Positions 48,192 to 57,077 of a stretch of 64,000 nucleotides of DNA are shown here, piece after piece. Both the position numbers and the translations under genes were made by a program. Every line of letters begins with the position of its first letter. Within the stretch, counting starts at the first letter, position 1. Origin of the DNA: Candidatus Nanosynbacter sp. TM7-076 (GTDB taxonomy: Bacteria; Patescibacteriota; Saccharimonadia; Saccharimonadales; Saccharimonadaceae); assembly GCF_022828325.1 (NCBI RefSeq), contig NZ_JAJQJS010000003.1, positions 34,481 to 98,480 on the forward strand, written 5' to 3'. A model generated the notes under the pieces. That model was not told where the DNA came from. It saw only the letters and a program-made list of their open reading frames with translations, and did not search any database.

Positions 48192-48479
48192 CTAATATCC
48201 TCTATTTTCTGGCAAAAATTCTATTTCCTCAGCACAGTCCTCAGCACGGTCCTGCATTGCCTGTTCGCTCGCTGCATCCTCATCAGATAACGCTTCTTCG
48301 CGGTCAGGACAAGTAGCGCACCACAATATTCCAAGAATACCTTCAGCCTTCGATGTAAGCTTTTTCACTTCGGTACCTAACCCTGACACTCTAGTTGCGA
48401 TGCCTCCAAGCTCCCCAATTATACGACTCAGTTCTTCAACATATCTTTCAGTATCAAAATGCTGTAGCTCGCCAGACAT
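48192..48479 (-). CDS. tRNA-Val-linked small acidic protein (95 aa), unknown
   Basis: The family is unrecognised. It is soluble and helical, with an acidic C-terminal half (DEDAASEQAMQDRAEDCAEE) and a CATC pair. GGAGAGGA precedes the ATG. It faces tRNA-Val across a terminator of the same family as the tRNA-Leu modules and has a promoter of the same layout, so I group it as a third, more diverged cassette. Confidence 0.75.
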   Translation of the reverse strand: MSGELQHFDTERYVEELSRIIGELGGIATRVSGLGTEVKKLTSKAEGILGILWCATCPDREEALSDEDAASEQAMQDRAEDCAEEIEFLPENRGY

Positions 48480-48543
48480 AAATTATCCTCTCCTTAATAG
48501 TCATCTCTTATATCGATAAGTTCATTAATGAAGCTATTCATTG

Positions 48544-48572
48544 TTTATATCATATGGACATAAAAAAATCAA
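48544..48572 (-). promoter_or_regulatory. Related promoter (copy D) of cassette protein 3
   Basis: On the minus strand TTGATT (48567-48572), a 17-bp spacer starting TTTTTATG and TATAAA (48544-48549). The leader contains the hairpin AATGAA-TAGC-TTCATT. The spacer palindrome is degenerate compared with copies A-C. Confidence 0.6.
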
Positions 48573-48672
48573 CACAGCCATCGCCAGATTGACTTTTTAT
48601 TTATTTAATATCAACCGAAAAAATAACACAAACTATAATTAAATACACTTCCTAGCGCCATCTTCTAAAAAC

Positions 48673-48735
48673 TTTTCACCTCTATTATTTCGTGATATAA
48701 TTACCTTAAAGGAAGGTCTGTGTTAATATCAGACC
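48673..48735 (+). promoter_or_regulatory. typA promoter and start-site hairpin
   Basis: TTTTCA (48673-48678), 17 bp, TATAAT (48696-48701). The short leader holds AAGGAAGG and a hairpin, GGTCTG (48715-48720) with CAGACC (48730-48735), followed by ATATTTTT and the ATG at 48744. The hairpin covers the alternative GTG start at 48720. Confidence 0.65.
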
Positions 48736-48743
48736 ATATTTTT

Positions 48744-50567
48744 ATGAAGAACGCTAGCAAGATTCGAAATATTGCCATTATTGCCCACGTCGACCACGGC
48801 AAAACGACCATGGTTGATGGACTATTAAAGCAGTCGCGAACATTCCGCGACAACCAAGCCGAGATGAGCCAAGAATTGATCATGGATTCCGGCGATCAAG
48901 AACACGAGCGCGGTATCACCATTACCGCCAAACAAACGTCGATTTTTTACGGCGACTATAAGATAAACATCATCGACACGCCAGGGCACGCCGATTTCTC
49001 TGGCGAAGTTGAGCGAACCTTGAATATGGCTGACGGCGTTTTGCTGATCGTGGACGCGCAGGAAGGTCCGATGCCTCAGACTAAATTCGTATTAGCGAAG
49101 GCGCTTGAGCTGGGACTGAAGCCTGTCGTGATTATCAATAAGATTGACAAGCCGGCCAGACGAATTGCCGAAGTTGAAGATGAGTTGAGCGATCTGTTTT
49201 TGGAGCTAGCAACCGATGATTCTCAATTGCAATATCCAATTTATTACGCAATCGGACGTGACGGAAAATCATGGAAAGAAATTCCTGCAAACACCGACGA
49301 AGACGCAGATTTGACGCCAATTTTTGACGCGATTATTAACGACATTCCAGCGCCAGACGTGACGGAAGATGGCGCGTTTCAATTGCTTGTTACCAGCCTA
49401 CAATATGACACATTCCAAGGAAAATACGCGATTGGGCGAATTGCTCGCGGATCTGTTAAGCGTGGCTTGCAAGTCAGTTTGATGAAAAATGGCGAAGTCG
49501 CGGGCTCAGCACGAATTGAGAAAGTTTTTGGCTATCGCGGCTTGAATCGCGAAGAACTTGACGAAGCTTTTGCTGGCGACATTGTGGCGCTGGTTGGCGT
49601 GGCTGACGCGCATATTGGCGATACGATTGCCGACAAAGAACAGCCCGAAGCGCTACCGACAATTGACATCGAGGCTCCAACTTTGAGTATGTACCTCGGC
49701 CCAAACACCAGTCCAATGAAAGGTCGCGAGGGCGAGTTTACGACATCCAGGCAAATTGGCGACCGATTGAAGCGAGAGCTTGAAACCAACGTGGCGCTAC
49801 GCGTTGAGGAAAACGGAATTGGCTTTACGATTTCTGGACGCGGCGAATTGCACTTGAGTGTTTTGATTGAAACCATGCGACGCGAGGGCTTTGAGTTTGA
49901 AGTTGGACGACCGCAAGTTGTTACAATTACCGAGGACGGCGTCGAAAAAGAACCGATTGAAGAATTGCAAATTGAGGTTGGAAGCGAATTCATCGGTGCG
50001 ATTAGCCAAGAGCTTGGCGCGCGACATGCTGAAATGAAATCCCAGGAAACGACCACCGCTGGCGCTGCTCGTTTGACTTACATTTTGCCGACGAGGGCGC
50101 TGATTGGTCTGCGCAATATTTTATTGACCGCCACAAGAGGTACGGTGATTATGAATTCCCTGCCTCACGGATATCAACCGCTTGGCGGAAAACTGCCAAA
50201 AACCCGCAATGGAGTTTTGATTGCATTTGAAGCTGGCACAACAACACCTTACGCTTTGCAAGCAGCGGAGGCGCGCGGTGAATTACTGGTTGGACCGGGA
50301 ACGGAAGTTTACGCCGGGATGATTGTCGGGATTTACAATCGCCAAGAAGACATCGAAATCAACGTTTGTAAAGCCAAACATTTGACCAACATGCGCTCCA
50401 AATCGTCGGATGGAACTGTGCAATTGACGCCATTTACGCAGTTTAGCTTGGAGCAATGTATCGATTTTATTGAAGATGACGAGCTTTTGGAGGTTACGCC
50501 AAAGTCATTACGACTTCGCAAGCGATATCTGGACGCAAACGAGCGAAAGCGCGCCGCGAAACAATAA
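48744..50567 (+). CDS. typA: GTPase TypA/BipA
   Basis: The protein is 607 aa. It has G1 [36 protein letters not shown]-like domains II, III and V, and the BipA-specific C-terminus ([18 protein letters not shown]). It acts in ribosome assembly and stress adaptation. The start at 48744 matches the family N-terminus. A GTG at 48720 has the better-placed Shine-Dalgarno and would add eight residues. Confidence 0.95.
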   Translation: MKNASKIRNIAIIAHVDHGKTTMVDGLLKQSRTFRDNQAEMSQELIMDSGDQEHERGITITAKQTSIFYGDYKINIIDTPGHADFSGEVERTLNMADGVLLIVDAQEGPMPQTKFVLAKALELGLKPVVIINKIDKPARRIAEVEDELSDLFLELATDDSQLQYPIYYAIGRDGKSWKEIPANTDEDADLTPIFDAIINDIPAPDVTEDGAFQLLVTSLQYDTFQGKYAIGRIARGSVKRGLQVSLMKNGEVAGSARIEKVFGYRGLNREELDEAFAGDIVALVGVADAHIGDTIADKEQPEALPTIDIEAPTLSMYLGPNTSPMKGREGEFTTSRQIGDRLKRELETNVALRVEENGIGFTISGRGELHLSVLIETMRREGFEFEVGRPQVVTITEDGVEKEPIEELQIEVGSEFIGAISQELGARHAEMKSQETTTAGAARLTYILPTRALIGLRNILLTATRGTVIMNSLPHGYQPLGGKLPKTRNGVLIAFEAGTTTPYALQAAEARGELLVGPGTEVYAGMIVGIYNRQEDIEINVCKAKHLTNMRSKSSDGTVQLTPFTQFSLEQCIDFIEDDELLEVTPKSLRLRKRYLDANERKRAAKQ

Positions 50568-50583
50568 TCGCGTAAACCATAAA

Positions 50584-50612
50584 AAACCGCCCCGTAATGG
50601 AGCGGTTATTTT
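50584..50612. terminator. Terminator between typA and the DUF2569 gene
   Basis: AACCGCCCC-GTAAT-GGAGCGGTT with TATTTTT on the plus strand and a T-run on the minus strand. It serves both convergent genes. Confidence 0.8.
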
Positions 50613-50627
50613 TCATACGAGCATCAA

Positions 50628-51197
50628 CTAATTGACAAGAGTCTCTTTGACCCGGCGAGAAGCAAAGAAGTACAAGATTACCAATCCTTCTACTATTAGC
50701 ATTGTAACGATTCCGGTGATAAATGCCGAAACCTCTACTCCCGATCTTCCAGATGCATATATAACTACCGCATTTGCAACATTGCCCAATCCAGCTGTGG
50801 CGATCGTAGCAACAGCTAGCCACTTACCAAGACTCTTCTGCATCGTTATGAACACAACTGCACAAATAGCTAAGATTACTAGTATAGGTGAAAATATCAA
50901 AGAAATGACGTTCTCTGGCTGGCTAAGATTCATTATCGCCTGGAAAAACACTGCTGTATTGACAAGGCTACCGATAACGAAACAAACAACAAAGAACATT
51001 AACCAACCCTTAACACCCTTCAGGGATTCCGCCATCACGACATATTGCACTGGCGCTGCTTGAGGTTGTGCAAAATATTGCTGGCTGACTGGTTGCTGCT
51101 CATACGGCGTGTTCTGCGGTTGTGGCGCGGGACCGTATTGTGCGTTTGGATCAGGCTGTGGTGCATATTGCGGCTGCTGAGGTTCTTGTTTTGGCAT
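50628..51197 (-). CDS. DUF2569-like membrane protein with Pro/Gln-rich N-terminus
   Basis: The protein is 189 aa. About 50 N-terminal residues are rich in P, Q and Y. LKGVKGWLMFFVVCFVIGSL then opens a four-TM domain resembling DUF2569. The function is unknown. AAGGAG precedes the ATG at 51197. The P/Q/Y segment resembles the C-terminal tail of the protease at 24545. Confidence 0.75.
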   Translation of the reverse strand: MPKQEPQQPQYAPQPDPNAQYGPAPQPQNTPYEQQPVSQQYFAQPQAAPVQYVVMAESLKGVKGWLMFFVVCFVIGSLVNTAVFFQAIMNLSQPENVISLIFSPILVILAICAVVFITMQKSLGKWLAVATIATAGLGNVANAVVIYASGRSGVEVSAFITGIVTMLIVEGLVILYFFASRRVKETLVN

Positions 51198-51232
51198 ATT
51201 AACTTCTCCTTTTAAGAATATTGACATGTCAA

Positions 51233-52405
51233 TTATACCACATCCTTAATTTCCTCTGGTAAAAATCCTTTGTCGTGCTTAAAGCCAGCTCGCCATTTGT
51301 AACCTTTATTATAGCCCAAATCTTTCATCAATTTGGTCGGAGCGTTCCTGAGATGTAACGGCACGGGAGAATTCGGATATTTGCGCGCCAATTCAAAAGC
51401 GCCGTGCATTAAATCGGTAATTTCACGCGACTTCTGACTACGAGCCAACGCAATAGCGCAATGGAATAAATTATACTTCGCCTCCGGAAGGCCGACACGC
51501 TCGACAGCCTCAAATGTTGCAATTGCCAAGCTCAATACACCATTGCCCGCCAGCCCAATATCTTCCGACGCAAAAACCACCATTCGCCGAGCAATAAACT
51601 TCGGATCCTCACCCGCGTCAATCATTCGCGCCAAATAATACGTCGCAGCCGTCGCGTCACTGCCTCTTAGCGACTTGATAAAAGCGGAAATCACGTCGTA
51701 ATGCGAATCGCCTTTTTTATCATAACCCGGAAGTCGTTTCTGAGCCGCCGCCTTAACCACTTCCGGCGTTACTTTTTCATTAAAACTCAGCGCCAATTCC
51801 AAATTGCCCAACGCCACCCTTGCATCGCCATCCGATAATTCCGCCAAATAGTCCAGGGCTTTGGGCGAAACTTGCTTGGACTTTTTCAGAACTTTCAATG
51901 CCCTTTTTAATACGGATATGATTTCGTCTTTTGTCAATCGCTGAAGAACCAAAACCCGCGAACGCGACAGTAGCGGCGTGATAACTTCAAAGCTCGGATT
52001 CTCGGTCGTCGCACCGATTAACGTAATTAGCCCACTCTCAACATGCGGCAAAAACGCGTCTTGTTGAGCTTTATTAAATCGGTGGATTTCGTCAACAAAT
52101 AGAATTGTCCTAAGTTCCAGATTCCAGTTTTGGCGGGCGTGCTCAATTACTTGTTCAACGTCCTTTTTTCCGCTTGTAACTGCCGATAATTCAATAAATT
52201 CCGCCTTCACCTCGCGCGCAATAATCCGCGCCAACGTCGTCTTTCCAGTCCCCGGCGGACCCCACAATATCAAACTGACCGGCTCGCCATTCTTAACGAT
52301 TCGCCTCAATAACTCGCCCTCACCAAGCAAATGACTCTGCCCTATCACCTCGTCCAGCGTCTGCGGTCTCATCTGTTCAGCCAGTGGCTGCCTGCTATCA
52401 CTCAT
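51233..52405 (-). CDS. rarA: AAA ATPase RarA/MgsA (replication-associated recombination protein A)
   Basis: The protein is 390 aa. [20 protein letters not shown], Walker [10 protein letters not shown], Walker [10 protein letters not shown] and sensor-1 [11 protein letters not shown] are present, then the C-terminal helical domain ending near [24 protein letters not shown] sequence. It acts at stalled replication forks. ATG 52405: TATAAT ends 6 nt upstream, so it is leaderless and the frame to 52438 is rejected. Confidence 0.93.
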   Translation of the reverse strand: MSDSRQPLAEQMRPQTLDEVIGQSHLLGEGELLRRIVKNGEPVSLILWGPPGTGKTTLARIIAREVKAEFIELSAVTSGKKDVEQVIEHARQNWNLELRTILFVDEIHRFNKAQQDAFLPHVESGLITLIGATTENPSFEVITPLLSRSRVLVLQRLTKDEIISVLKRALKVLKKSKQVSPKALDYLAELSDGDARVALGNLELALSFNEKVTPEVVKAAAQKRLPGYDKKGDSHYDVISAFIKSLRGSDATAATYYLARMIDAGEDPKFIARRMVVFASEDIGLAGNGVLSLAIATFEAVERVGLPEAKYNLFHCAIALARSQKSREITDLMHGAFELARKYPNSPVPLHLRNAPTKLMKDLGYNKGYKWRAGFKHDKGFLPEEIKDVV

Positions 52406-52505
52406 ACTTCCATTATATCGCGAAATCCATAAAGCCAAAAAGTCTCCGCCGTTACACTTTCCTCACACAAAATGCTACAATAGATCTATATAAATAGGAG
52501 GAAAA

Positions 52506-53252
52506 ATGGAAGCATTTGTAGTAATCATCTTAGTATCTATCGGGCTTTATGTGCTTGGTGGCATTAAAATTGTCAATCAATATCAGCGCGGCGTAGTTTT
52601 AACGCTCGGTAAATTTACTGGCGTTCGCGAACCAGGATTAAGAGTCGTCATTCCAGGATTGCAGACAATGATGTTGGTCGATATTCGTTCAACTCCAATT
52701 GACGTTCCAAAACAAGAAGTCATCACCAAAGACAACGTCACTGTCGGCGTTGATGCAGTGGTTTATTTCCGAGTCATCAACGCGCCAAAAGCCGTACTGG
52801 AAACCACGAACTATATTTACGCGACTAGCCAATTTGCCCAAGCGGCACTGCGTGACGTCACTGGAAATGTTGATATGGACGATTTGCTTGCCAAGCGTGA
52901 AGAGATTTCCCAGCAAATCAAGGAAATTGTTGACGCCGAAACCGACAAATGGGGTATCGATGTCGAGAACGTTAAGATTCAGAATATCGAACTTCCTGGC
53001 GATATGAAGCGCGCCATGGCCAAACAAGCCGAGGCAGAGCGCGAGCGCCGCGCCAACATCATCAACGCTGACGGCGAAAAAGCCGCAGCCGAAACATTAG
53101 CTCAGGCCGCAGAAATCCTAGCAAAAACCCAAGGCGCTATCAATCTGCGAACGTTGAACACCTTAGAGCGAATCTCTACAGAGCCAAGTCAAAAGACGAT
53201 GATGCTGTTCCCTATCGAACTCATCGACGCAATTCGTGGCGGTAAGAAATAG
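52506..53252 (+). CDS. Slipin / stomatin-like SPFH protein
   Basis: The protein is 248 aa. One N-terminal TM (VVIILVSIGLYVLGGI) precedes an SPFH domain (VNQYQRGVVLTLGKFTG, STPIDVPKQEVITKDNV) and a coiled-coil C-terminus (AKQAEAERERRANIINADGE). Such proteins form membrane microdomain scaffolds. AGGAGG and a TACAAT-type -10 precede it. No NfeD partner is adjacent. Confidence 0.92.
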   Translation: MEAFVVIILVSIGLYVLGGIKIVNQYQRGVVLTLGKFTGVREPGLRVVIPGLQTMMLVDIRSTPIDVPKQEVITKDNVTVGVDAVVYFRVINAPKAVLETTNYIYATSQFAQAALRDVTGNVDMDDLLAKREEISQQIKEIVDAETDKWGIDVENVKIQNIELPGDMKRAMAKQAEAERERRANIINADGEKAAAETLAQAAEILAKTQGAINLRTLNTLERISTEPSQKTMMLFPIELIDAIRGGKK

Positions 53253-53269
53253 AACATTTATCAATAAAA

Positions 53270-53297
53270 TAAGCACTCTGTAATTTTACGGAGTGCT
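53270..53297 (+). terminator. Hairpin after the slipin gene
   Basis: AAGCACTCTGTAA and TTACGGAGTGCTT form a 13-bp inverted repeat with one wobble and a very small loop. The T-tail is weak, so this may be a processing site. Confidence 0.55.
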
Positions 53298-53336
53298 TTA
53301 TAATTCCTGGTGGAATTTTACAACTCCGCTAGAACC

Positions 53337-53371
53337 TATTTTAGTACAAAATGTTAAAAACTGTGAGCCGC
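53337..53371. repeat. Left 35-bp inverted repeat of the DnaJ module
   Basis: Thirty-five bases, starting TATTTTAGTACAAAATG and ending ACTGTGAGCCGC, are repeated perfectly in inverted orientation at 55778-55812. Confidence 0.92.
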
Positions 53372-53393
53372 CACATGTTGCAAGTGACACGCC

Positions 53394-54071
53394 CTATATA
53401 TTAAATAACCAGTAAAGAATGATTGTTATAACAGTAAATCCAGCAATCAGTGTATTTCTTATATTCTTGTTTTCAACGGCCCTAAACCCGTCCTCTGTAA
53501 GCCAATGCTTTTGAAAGTCTGCTTCAAAAAGTACATGGCAAACTCCCTGATAATTAACCACAAAGAGTGGTACTTTTCTAAAATTGTTCCTTTTCTTGCT
53601 ATAAATCTTCAATACCTTAGTACGGTAATAATCAGAGCCTTTGTATTCGTAGAACAATGCTTTTTTATTAACAACAACTTTGTAGTACAAATAATCGCCT
53701 AGTTGTATATACTGGCGCGCGCCAGCCGAATCAACAACTTCCAATCCATTAACAAAAGTGGCAACATCATAATTTTCTGGTGCTGGTGACTCCTCTTTTT
53801 TATATTCTTTCTGCTTGCCATACTCCGCATGGCTTCGCTCATGCTTTTTATATGACCTATAAGCTATGCTCTCGTCATACGATTTCCGTTCTATAGGGTC
53901 GTTCAAAATTGAGTAGATAAACTGAAGTCTTTTGAAAAGTTCATCATCTTTTTCTGAACCTGTATCAGGATGATACTTGAAAGCAAGCTTTCTGTAAGCT
54001 TTTTTTATTTCATCTTGCGAAGCAGTAGGCTCAACGCCCAAGAACTCATAATAATTATCTGAATTAGCCAC
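53394..54071 (-). CDS. J-domain membrane protein
   Basis: The protein is 225 aa. The N-terminal J domain ([20 protein letters not shown] and YHPDTGS with the HPD motif) is followed by a middle domain of unknown fold and a C-terminal TM ([18 protein letters not shown]). It should recruit DnaK to the membrane. The start shares a base with the upstream membrane protein's stop. It is the last gene of a three-gene module between inverted repeats. Confidence 0.85.
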   Translation of the reverse strand: MANSDNYYEFLGVEPTASQDEIKKAYRKLAFKYHPDTGSEKDDELFKRLQFIYSILNDPIERKSYDESIAYRSYKKHERSHAEYGKQKEYKKEESPAPENYDVATFVNGLEVVDSAGARQYIQLGDYLYYKVVVNKKALFYEYKGSDYYRTKVLKIYSKKRNNFRKVPLFVVNYQGVCHVLFEADFQKHWLTEDGFRAVENKNIRNTLIAGFTVITIILYWLFNI

Positions 54072-54985
54072 TAATTATTATCTCCAATAGCGGTAAACGT
54101 TATCAGTAAAATCGGAATAATTAACGATACGGCTATACTGATTAGCACCTTAAATACTGTGTGCATTTTTGTCTTGCCAGCAAGAACGTCTCTCTGTAGC
54201 TTTATTAAGTAGAAAATTACAACCGCAATTAAATACAAAAAGGCAAAGCTCCAAATGAGAGAACTAACACTGTTATTATGCGTACTGTCTGTATTGCCGC
54301 CTAAAAGGTCGCCCCAGTTGAAATTAGCAAAAAATGCTCCTATTGCGGGTATAGTCAAATAAATGAGGAATAAGAAAGATTGAACATATATGCTTATGGC
54401 TGGCGACAGCCATATATAGTGATACCATTTTATTCCTAATAACTTGCCCTTATCGTCCTCCTCAAATTTACCTACTAATTTTTGTCCTGTGTTAATACCA
54501 ACAAACGTTAGGACGCCAGCACCAATAAACTGGAAAACAATAAAAGCCATGTATAAATTATCTTGTCTGATAACATCTCTCATGCGCACAAAGCTTTCGT
54601 GTAGTGCGTCATTCCTAAATATTGCAATAATCAGGAATAAAATGATAACATACCCAAAAATACCAACAATGGCATTAACCATGCTTATCGTGACTTTATC
54701 GCTTGCCCTGATTTTACGCGCCATGTGTGAATATGCGACACCGAATATAAAAGCAAGCCCACAGATAATGGCGAATTTGACAATGCTCCATAGCGGCTCA
54801 TCAGTCCAAAATAAATTGCTAGGATTAAAATTCTTACCGAGATTAACAACACCCCTGTTATTAAGAATAGTAATAAACTTTCCTATAGCGTCTTGTAAAA
54901 CAAGCCAGACAAGCAGATAGCACGCAATAAAATACTTGAGCTTAGCGTTAAAGTCTAGGCTTCTATTGAAAGTATCTCTTGCCAT
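54071..54985 (-). CDS. Multi-pass membrane protein, unknown (304 aa)
   Basis: About seven hydrophobic segments (for example [43 protein letters not shown]). I do not recognise the family and see no transport signature. It overlaps the J-domain gene by one base and follows the upstream gene with no gap, so the three are co-translated. The J protein may act on this complex (inference). Confidence 0.78.
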   Translation of the reverse strand: MARDTFNRSLDFNAKLKYFIACYLLVWLVLQDAIGKFITILNNRGVVNLGKNFNPSNLFWTDEPLWSIVKFAIICGLAFIFGVAYSHMARKIRASDKVTISMVNAIVGIFGYVIILFLIIAIFRNDALHESFVRMRDVIRQDNLYMAFIVFQFIGAGVLTFVGINTGQKLVGKFEEDDKGKLLGIKWYHYIWLSPAISIYVQSFLFLIYLTIPAIGAFFANFNWGDLLGGNTDSTHNNSVSSLIWSFAFLYLIAVVIFYLIKLQRDVLAGKTKMHTVFKVLISIAVSLIIPILLITFTAIGDNN

Positions 54986-55474
54986 TTATTCATTAGCTCT
55001 TCCTGCACTCTCAGCTAAAGTCCCACCAATGATACGCGTGCCATACGTCAATATAACGTTAATTAGTAGTACGAAGAATATGCTCCAACGACCGTTAAAT
55101 ATCGCTGCCGCCATTCCGATAGGCACTACACCAATACCGCCTATGAATAGACCAATAATCACAGCTATCCAGCCCCAAAGTGTCAACGTAACCAGCAAGC
55201 CAATAATCCAAGTCTGCAAACCATAAACATACGATGATAGGAAAATGATGATACCTACAACACCACGAGCAACACCACGAGTTTTACGCGATATAGCCAT
55301 CAGTAAAGCAATGACATTGATTGCAAACAATATACCTGTTAGCCAGCTGACAAACGGTAATATAGTCGCACCTACCGTTGCGCCTACTGTAAAGAACAAT
55401 ATTAGGGCGATGATACTACCCACAAAAAACGCTATGCCTAACAATACGCCACCGATGGATTTTAGTGTTTCCAT
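54986..55474 (-). CDS. Multi-pass membrane protein, Gly/Ile-rich (162 aa)
   Basis: About five hydrophobic helices with many small residues (VLLGIAFFVGSIIALILFF, WIAVIIGLFIGGIGVVPIGM). The family is unrecognised. AGAGGAG precedes the ATG. It is the first gene of the module, behind a roughly 130-nt structured leader. Confidence 0.75.
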   Translation of the reverse strand: METLKSIGGVLLGIAFFVGSIIALILFFTVGATVGATILPFVSWLTGILFAINVIALLMAISRKTRGVARGVVGIIIFLSSYVYGLQTWIIGLLVTLTLWGWIAVIIGLFIGGIGVVPIGMAAAIFNGRWSIFFVLLINVILTYGTRIIGGTLAESAGRANE

Positions 55475-55489
55475 GTAATCTCCTCTTTT

Positions 55490-55650
55490 ATATTACATCG
55501 TGGCGAAATACAAAAAAGCCCGCCACGAGCGATAGCCGAAACTACCCGATACCGTTTCCAGTACCGACCATAGAGAAATAGCGACTCATGACGAGTTTTT
55601 ATTTCTTCATGGTTTATGTGATAATTATACTATTTACACCGCATTTTTGC
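55490..55650 (-). promoter_or_regulatory. Promoter and structured leader of the DnaJ module
   Basis: On the minus strand AGTATAATTATC supplies a -10 with no clear -35. The leader folds into GAAATA/TATTTC around ACTC-GTCAT-GAGT, and into CGTGGCG with CGCCACG flanking GGGCTTTTTTG next to the ribosome site. Either a terminator-like or a sequestering role is possible. Confidence 0.5.
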
Positions 55651-55777
55651 CATATCTAGCAAAAAGCACATCCGACCAGAAAAATCCGACCTTTTCATTT
55701 AAAAAATAAGGAATCGGCGGGGGTCTAAAAAGGTTTTTCTGGAGTGAAACGCAGCACGGCTTGTCGTGCTAGGCGGC

Positions 55778-55812
55778 GCGGCTCACAGTTTTTAACATTT
55801 TGTACTAAAATA
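55778..55812. repeat. Right 35-bp inverted repeat of the DnaJ module
   Basis: A perfect inverted copy of 53337-53371, ending 6 bp from the 3' CCA of tRNA-Gly(CCC). Next to it is the hairpin AGCACG-ACAAGC-CGTGCT on the minus strand. Confidence 0.92.
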
Positions 55813-55818
55813 CTTTCT

Positions 55819-55893
55819 TGGTGCGGATGGGGAGAGTCGAACTCCCATCTCAACCTTGGGAAGGTCACATAATAGCCGCTATACGACACCCGC
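55819..55893 (-). tRNA. tRNA-Gly(CCC)
   Basis: 75 nt with encoded CCA. Acceptor GCGGGTG/CATCCGC with a wobble, anticodon loop TTCCCAA with anticodon CCC, T-loop TTCGACT. The anticodon stem contains two G-U pairs. Confidence 0.9.
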
Positions 55894-55965
55894 GTGCTCT
55901 CATTTTATCACGCTTGCACAATGCGGGCAATCTGTAGTATAATTGACAGTAGCAATCACCCGTGT

Positions 55966-56041
55966 GGCTCTTTAGCTCAGTTGGTAGAGCAGAGGCCTGA
56001 AGAGCCTTGTGTCCCCAGTTCAAGTCTGGGAGGAGCCACCA
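55966..56041 (+). tRNA. tRNA-Phe(GAA)
   Basis: 76 nt with encoded CCA. Anticodon arm AGGC-CTGAAGA-GCCT with anticodon GAA; normal D-loop GG and T-loop TTCAAGT. Promoter TTGCAC-18-TATAAT at 55914-55943. Confidence 0.96.
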
Positions 56042-56090
56042 AGTATTGCATTTCATTCTCGGTTTTGTTACAATAAATCGTGAACCGCAT

Positions 56091-56166
56091 GCGGGTATAG
56101 CTCAGTTGTTAGAGCGCTTCCTTGCCATGGAAGAGGCCAGGAGTTAGAGTCTCCTTACCCGCACCA
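56091..56166 (+). tRNA. tRNA-Gly(GCC) with altered 19-56 pair
   Basis: 76 nt with encoded CCA. Anticodon arm CTTCC-TTGCCAT-GGAAG with anticodon GCC. The D-loop has a single G (AGTTGTTAGA), so position 19 is U, and the T-loop is TTAGAGT, so position 56 is A. The universal G19-C56 tertiary pair is replaced by U-A. Promoter TTGCAT-17-TACAAT at 56046-56074. Confidence 0.93.
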
Positions 56167-56232
56167 ATTTGATATTTAGCCATCCGAACGGGTGGTTTTT
56201 TCGTATGTTAATCCTTAGATAGCTAATTACAT

Positions 56233-56262
56233 TTGACATAATACCCCCATGGGGTATATGAT
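56233..56262 (+). promoter_or_regulatory. Autoregulated promoter/operator of the metal repressor
   Basis: TTGACA (56233-56238), 18-bp spacer and TATGAT (56257-56262), 6 nt before the ATG. The spacer holds the palindrome ATACCCC-CAT-GGGGTAT (56241-56257), a G/C-tract operator of the kind bound by CsoR/RcnR-family repressors. Confidence 0.85.
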
Positions 56263-56268
56263 TATTTT

Positions 56269-56556
56269 ATGGATACAGCAGACATCAAACGACGAGCCCT
56301 GCATCGCACAAAGATCATATTAGGACAAATGCGCGGACTCGAGAAACAAATTACCGACGACGCGTATTGCATGGATGTTTTAACCCAAAACCTAGCAATA
56401 CAAAAGTCATTAGCGTCGCTTAATAAACTTATTCTGGAGCGACATCTCCGCACACACATTGCCGATAAAATGGCGTCCGGCGCCGAAGCTCAACAAAGTA
56501 AAGCGATAGAAGAATTGCTCAATCTATATGAATTAAATAATATAAGGACAAAATAA
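56269..56556 (+). CDS. CsoR/RcnR-family metal-responsive repressor
   Basis: The protein is 95 aa, an all-helical DUF156 protein. Ligand positions are Cys34 (AYCMDVLTQ), His59 and His63 (ERHLRTH). Copper-type CsoR has Cys at the last position, while the C-H-H set resembles Ni/Co-type RcnR without its N-terminal His. Its metal is therefore uncertain. It is probably leaderless, with its own operator just upstream, and shares one base with the DUF4396 gene. Confidence 0.88.
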   Translation: MDTADIKRRALHRTKIILGQMRGLEKQITDDAYCMDVLTQNLAIQKSLASLNKLILERHLRTHIADKMASGAEAQQSKAIEELLNLYELNNIRTK

Positions 56557-57032
56557 TGAATCACGAATCTCACAACCATTGCAATACAAAAAATTCAACC
56601 AAACGTATGGCGCTAGCGGCAAGTTTGCACTGCCTGGCGGGATGTATGATTGGCGAGATGATTGGCGTTACCATCGGCACACACGCTGGATTTGCACCAC
56701 ACGCTACGGTCATTTTAGCGTCAGTCTTAGCTTTCATCTCCGGCTACACCGCATCAATCATACCATTAGTACGCGCCAAATTATCGCTCATAAAATCCTT
56801 AAAGTTAGTTTTCGCCGCCGACACATTATCCATACTGTCAATGACTGTCGTAGACAATATAATCATGTTAATCATTCCGGGCGCTATGGATAAGAACTTA
56901 GCTCATCCGATTTATTGGGTTAGCCGGCTAATTTGTATGTTCGCCGCGTTTGCCGTATCATATCCCGTCAATCTATATTTGTTACGTCGAGGCAAAGGTC
57001 ACGCATTGACTCATCATTATCATCACATGTAA
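56556..57032 (+). CDS. DUF4396-like membrane protein, His-rich ends
   Basis: The protein is 158 aa. The His-rich N-terminus (MNHESHNHC) and C-terminus (HALTHHYHHM) suggest metal binding. Four TM helices carry the family pattern SLHCLAGCMIGEMIGVTIG. It overlaps the repressor stop by one base. Co-regulation suggests a metal transporter or metal-tolerance protein (inference). Confidence 0.8.
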   Translation: MNHESHNHCNTKNSTKRMALAASLHCLAGCMIGEMIGVTIGTHAGFAPHATVILASVLAFISGYTASIIPLVRAKLSLIKSLKLVFAADTLSILSMTVVDNIIMLIIPGAMDKNLAHPIYWVSRLICMFAAFAVSYPVNLYLLRRGKGHALTHHYHHM

Positions 57033-57042
57033 TTTATTTGTT

Positions 57043-57071
57043 TTGATTTTCCCTATCATCTCGCTTATACT
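57043..57071 (+). promoter_or_regulatory. Promoter of the alpha-glucosidase gene (leaderless)
   Basis: TTGATT (57043-57048), 17 bp, TATACT (57066-57071), ending 6 nt before the ATG. Confidence 0.75.
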
Positions 57072-57077
57072 TAAATC

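Noticed and set aside
48588-48720. Further copy of the family promoter (TTGACTTTTTATTTA)
   Set aside because: The -35-like TTGACT is present on the plus strand, but the spacer and -10 do not match the family.
53337-55812. Phage attachment sites
   Set aside because: att sites would be direct repeats with an integrase; these are inverted and no integrase lies between them.
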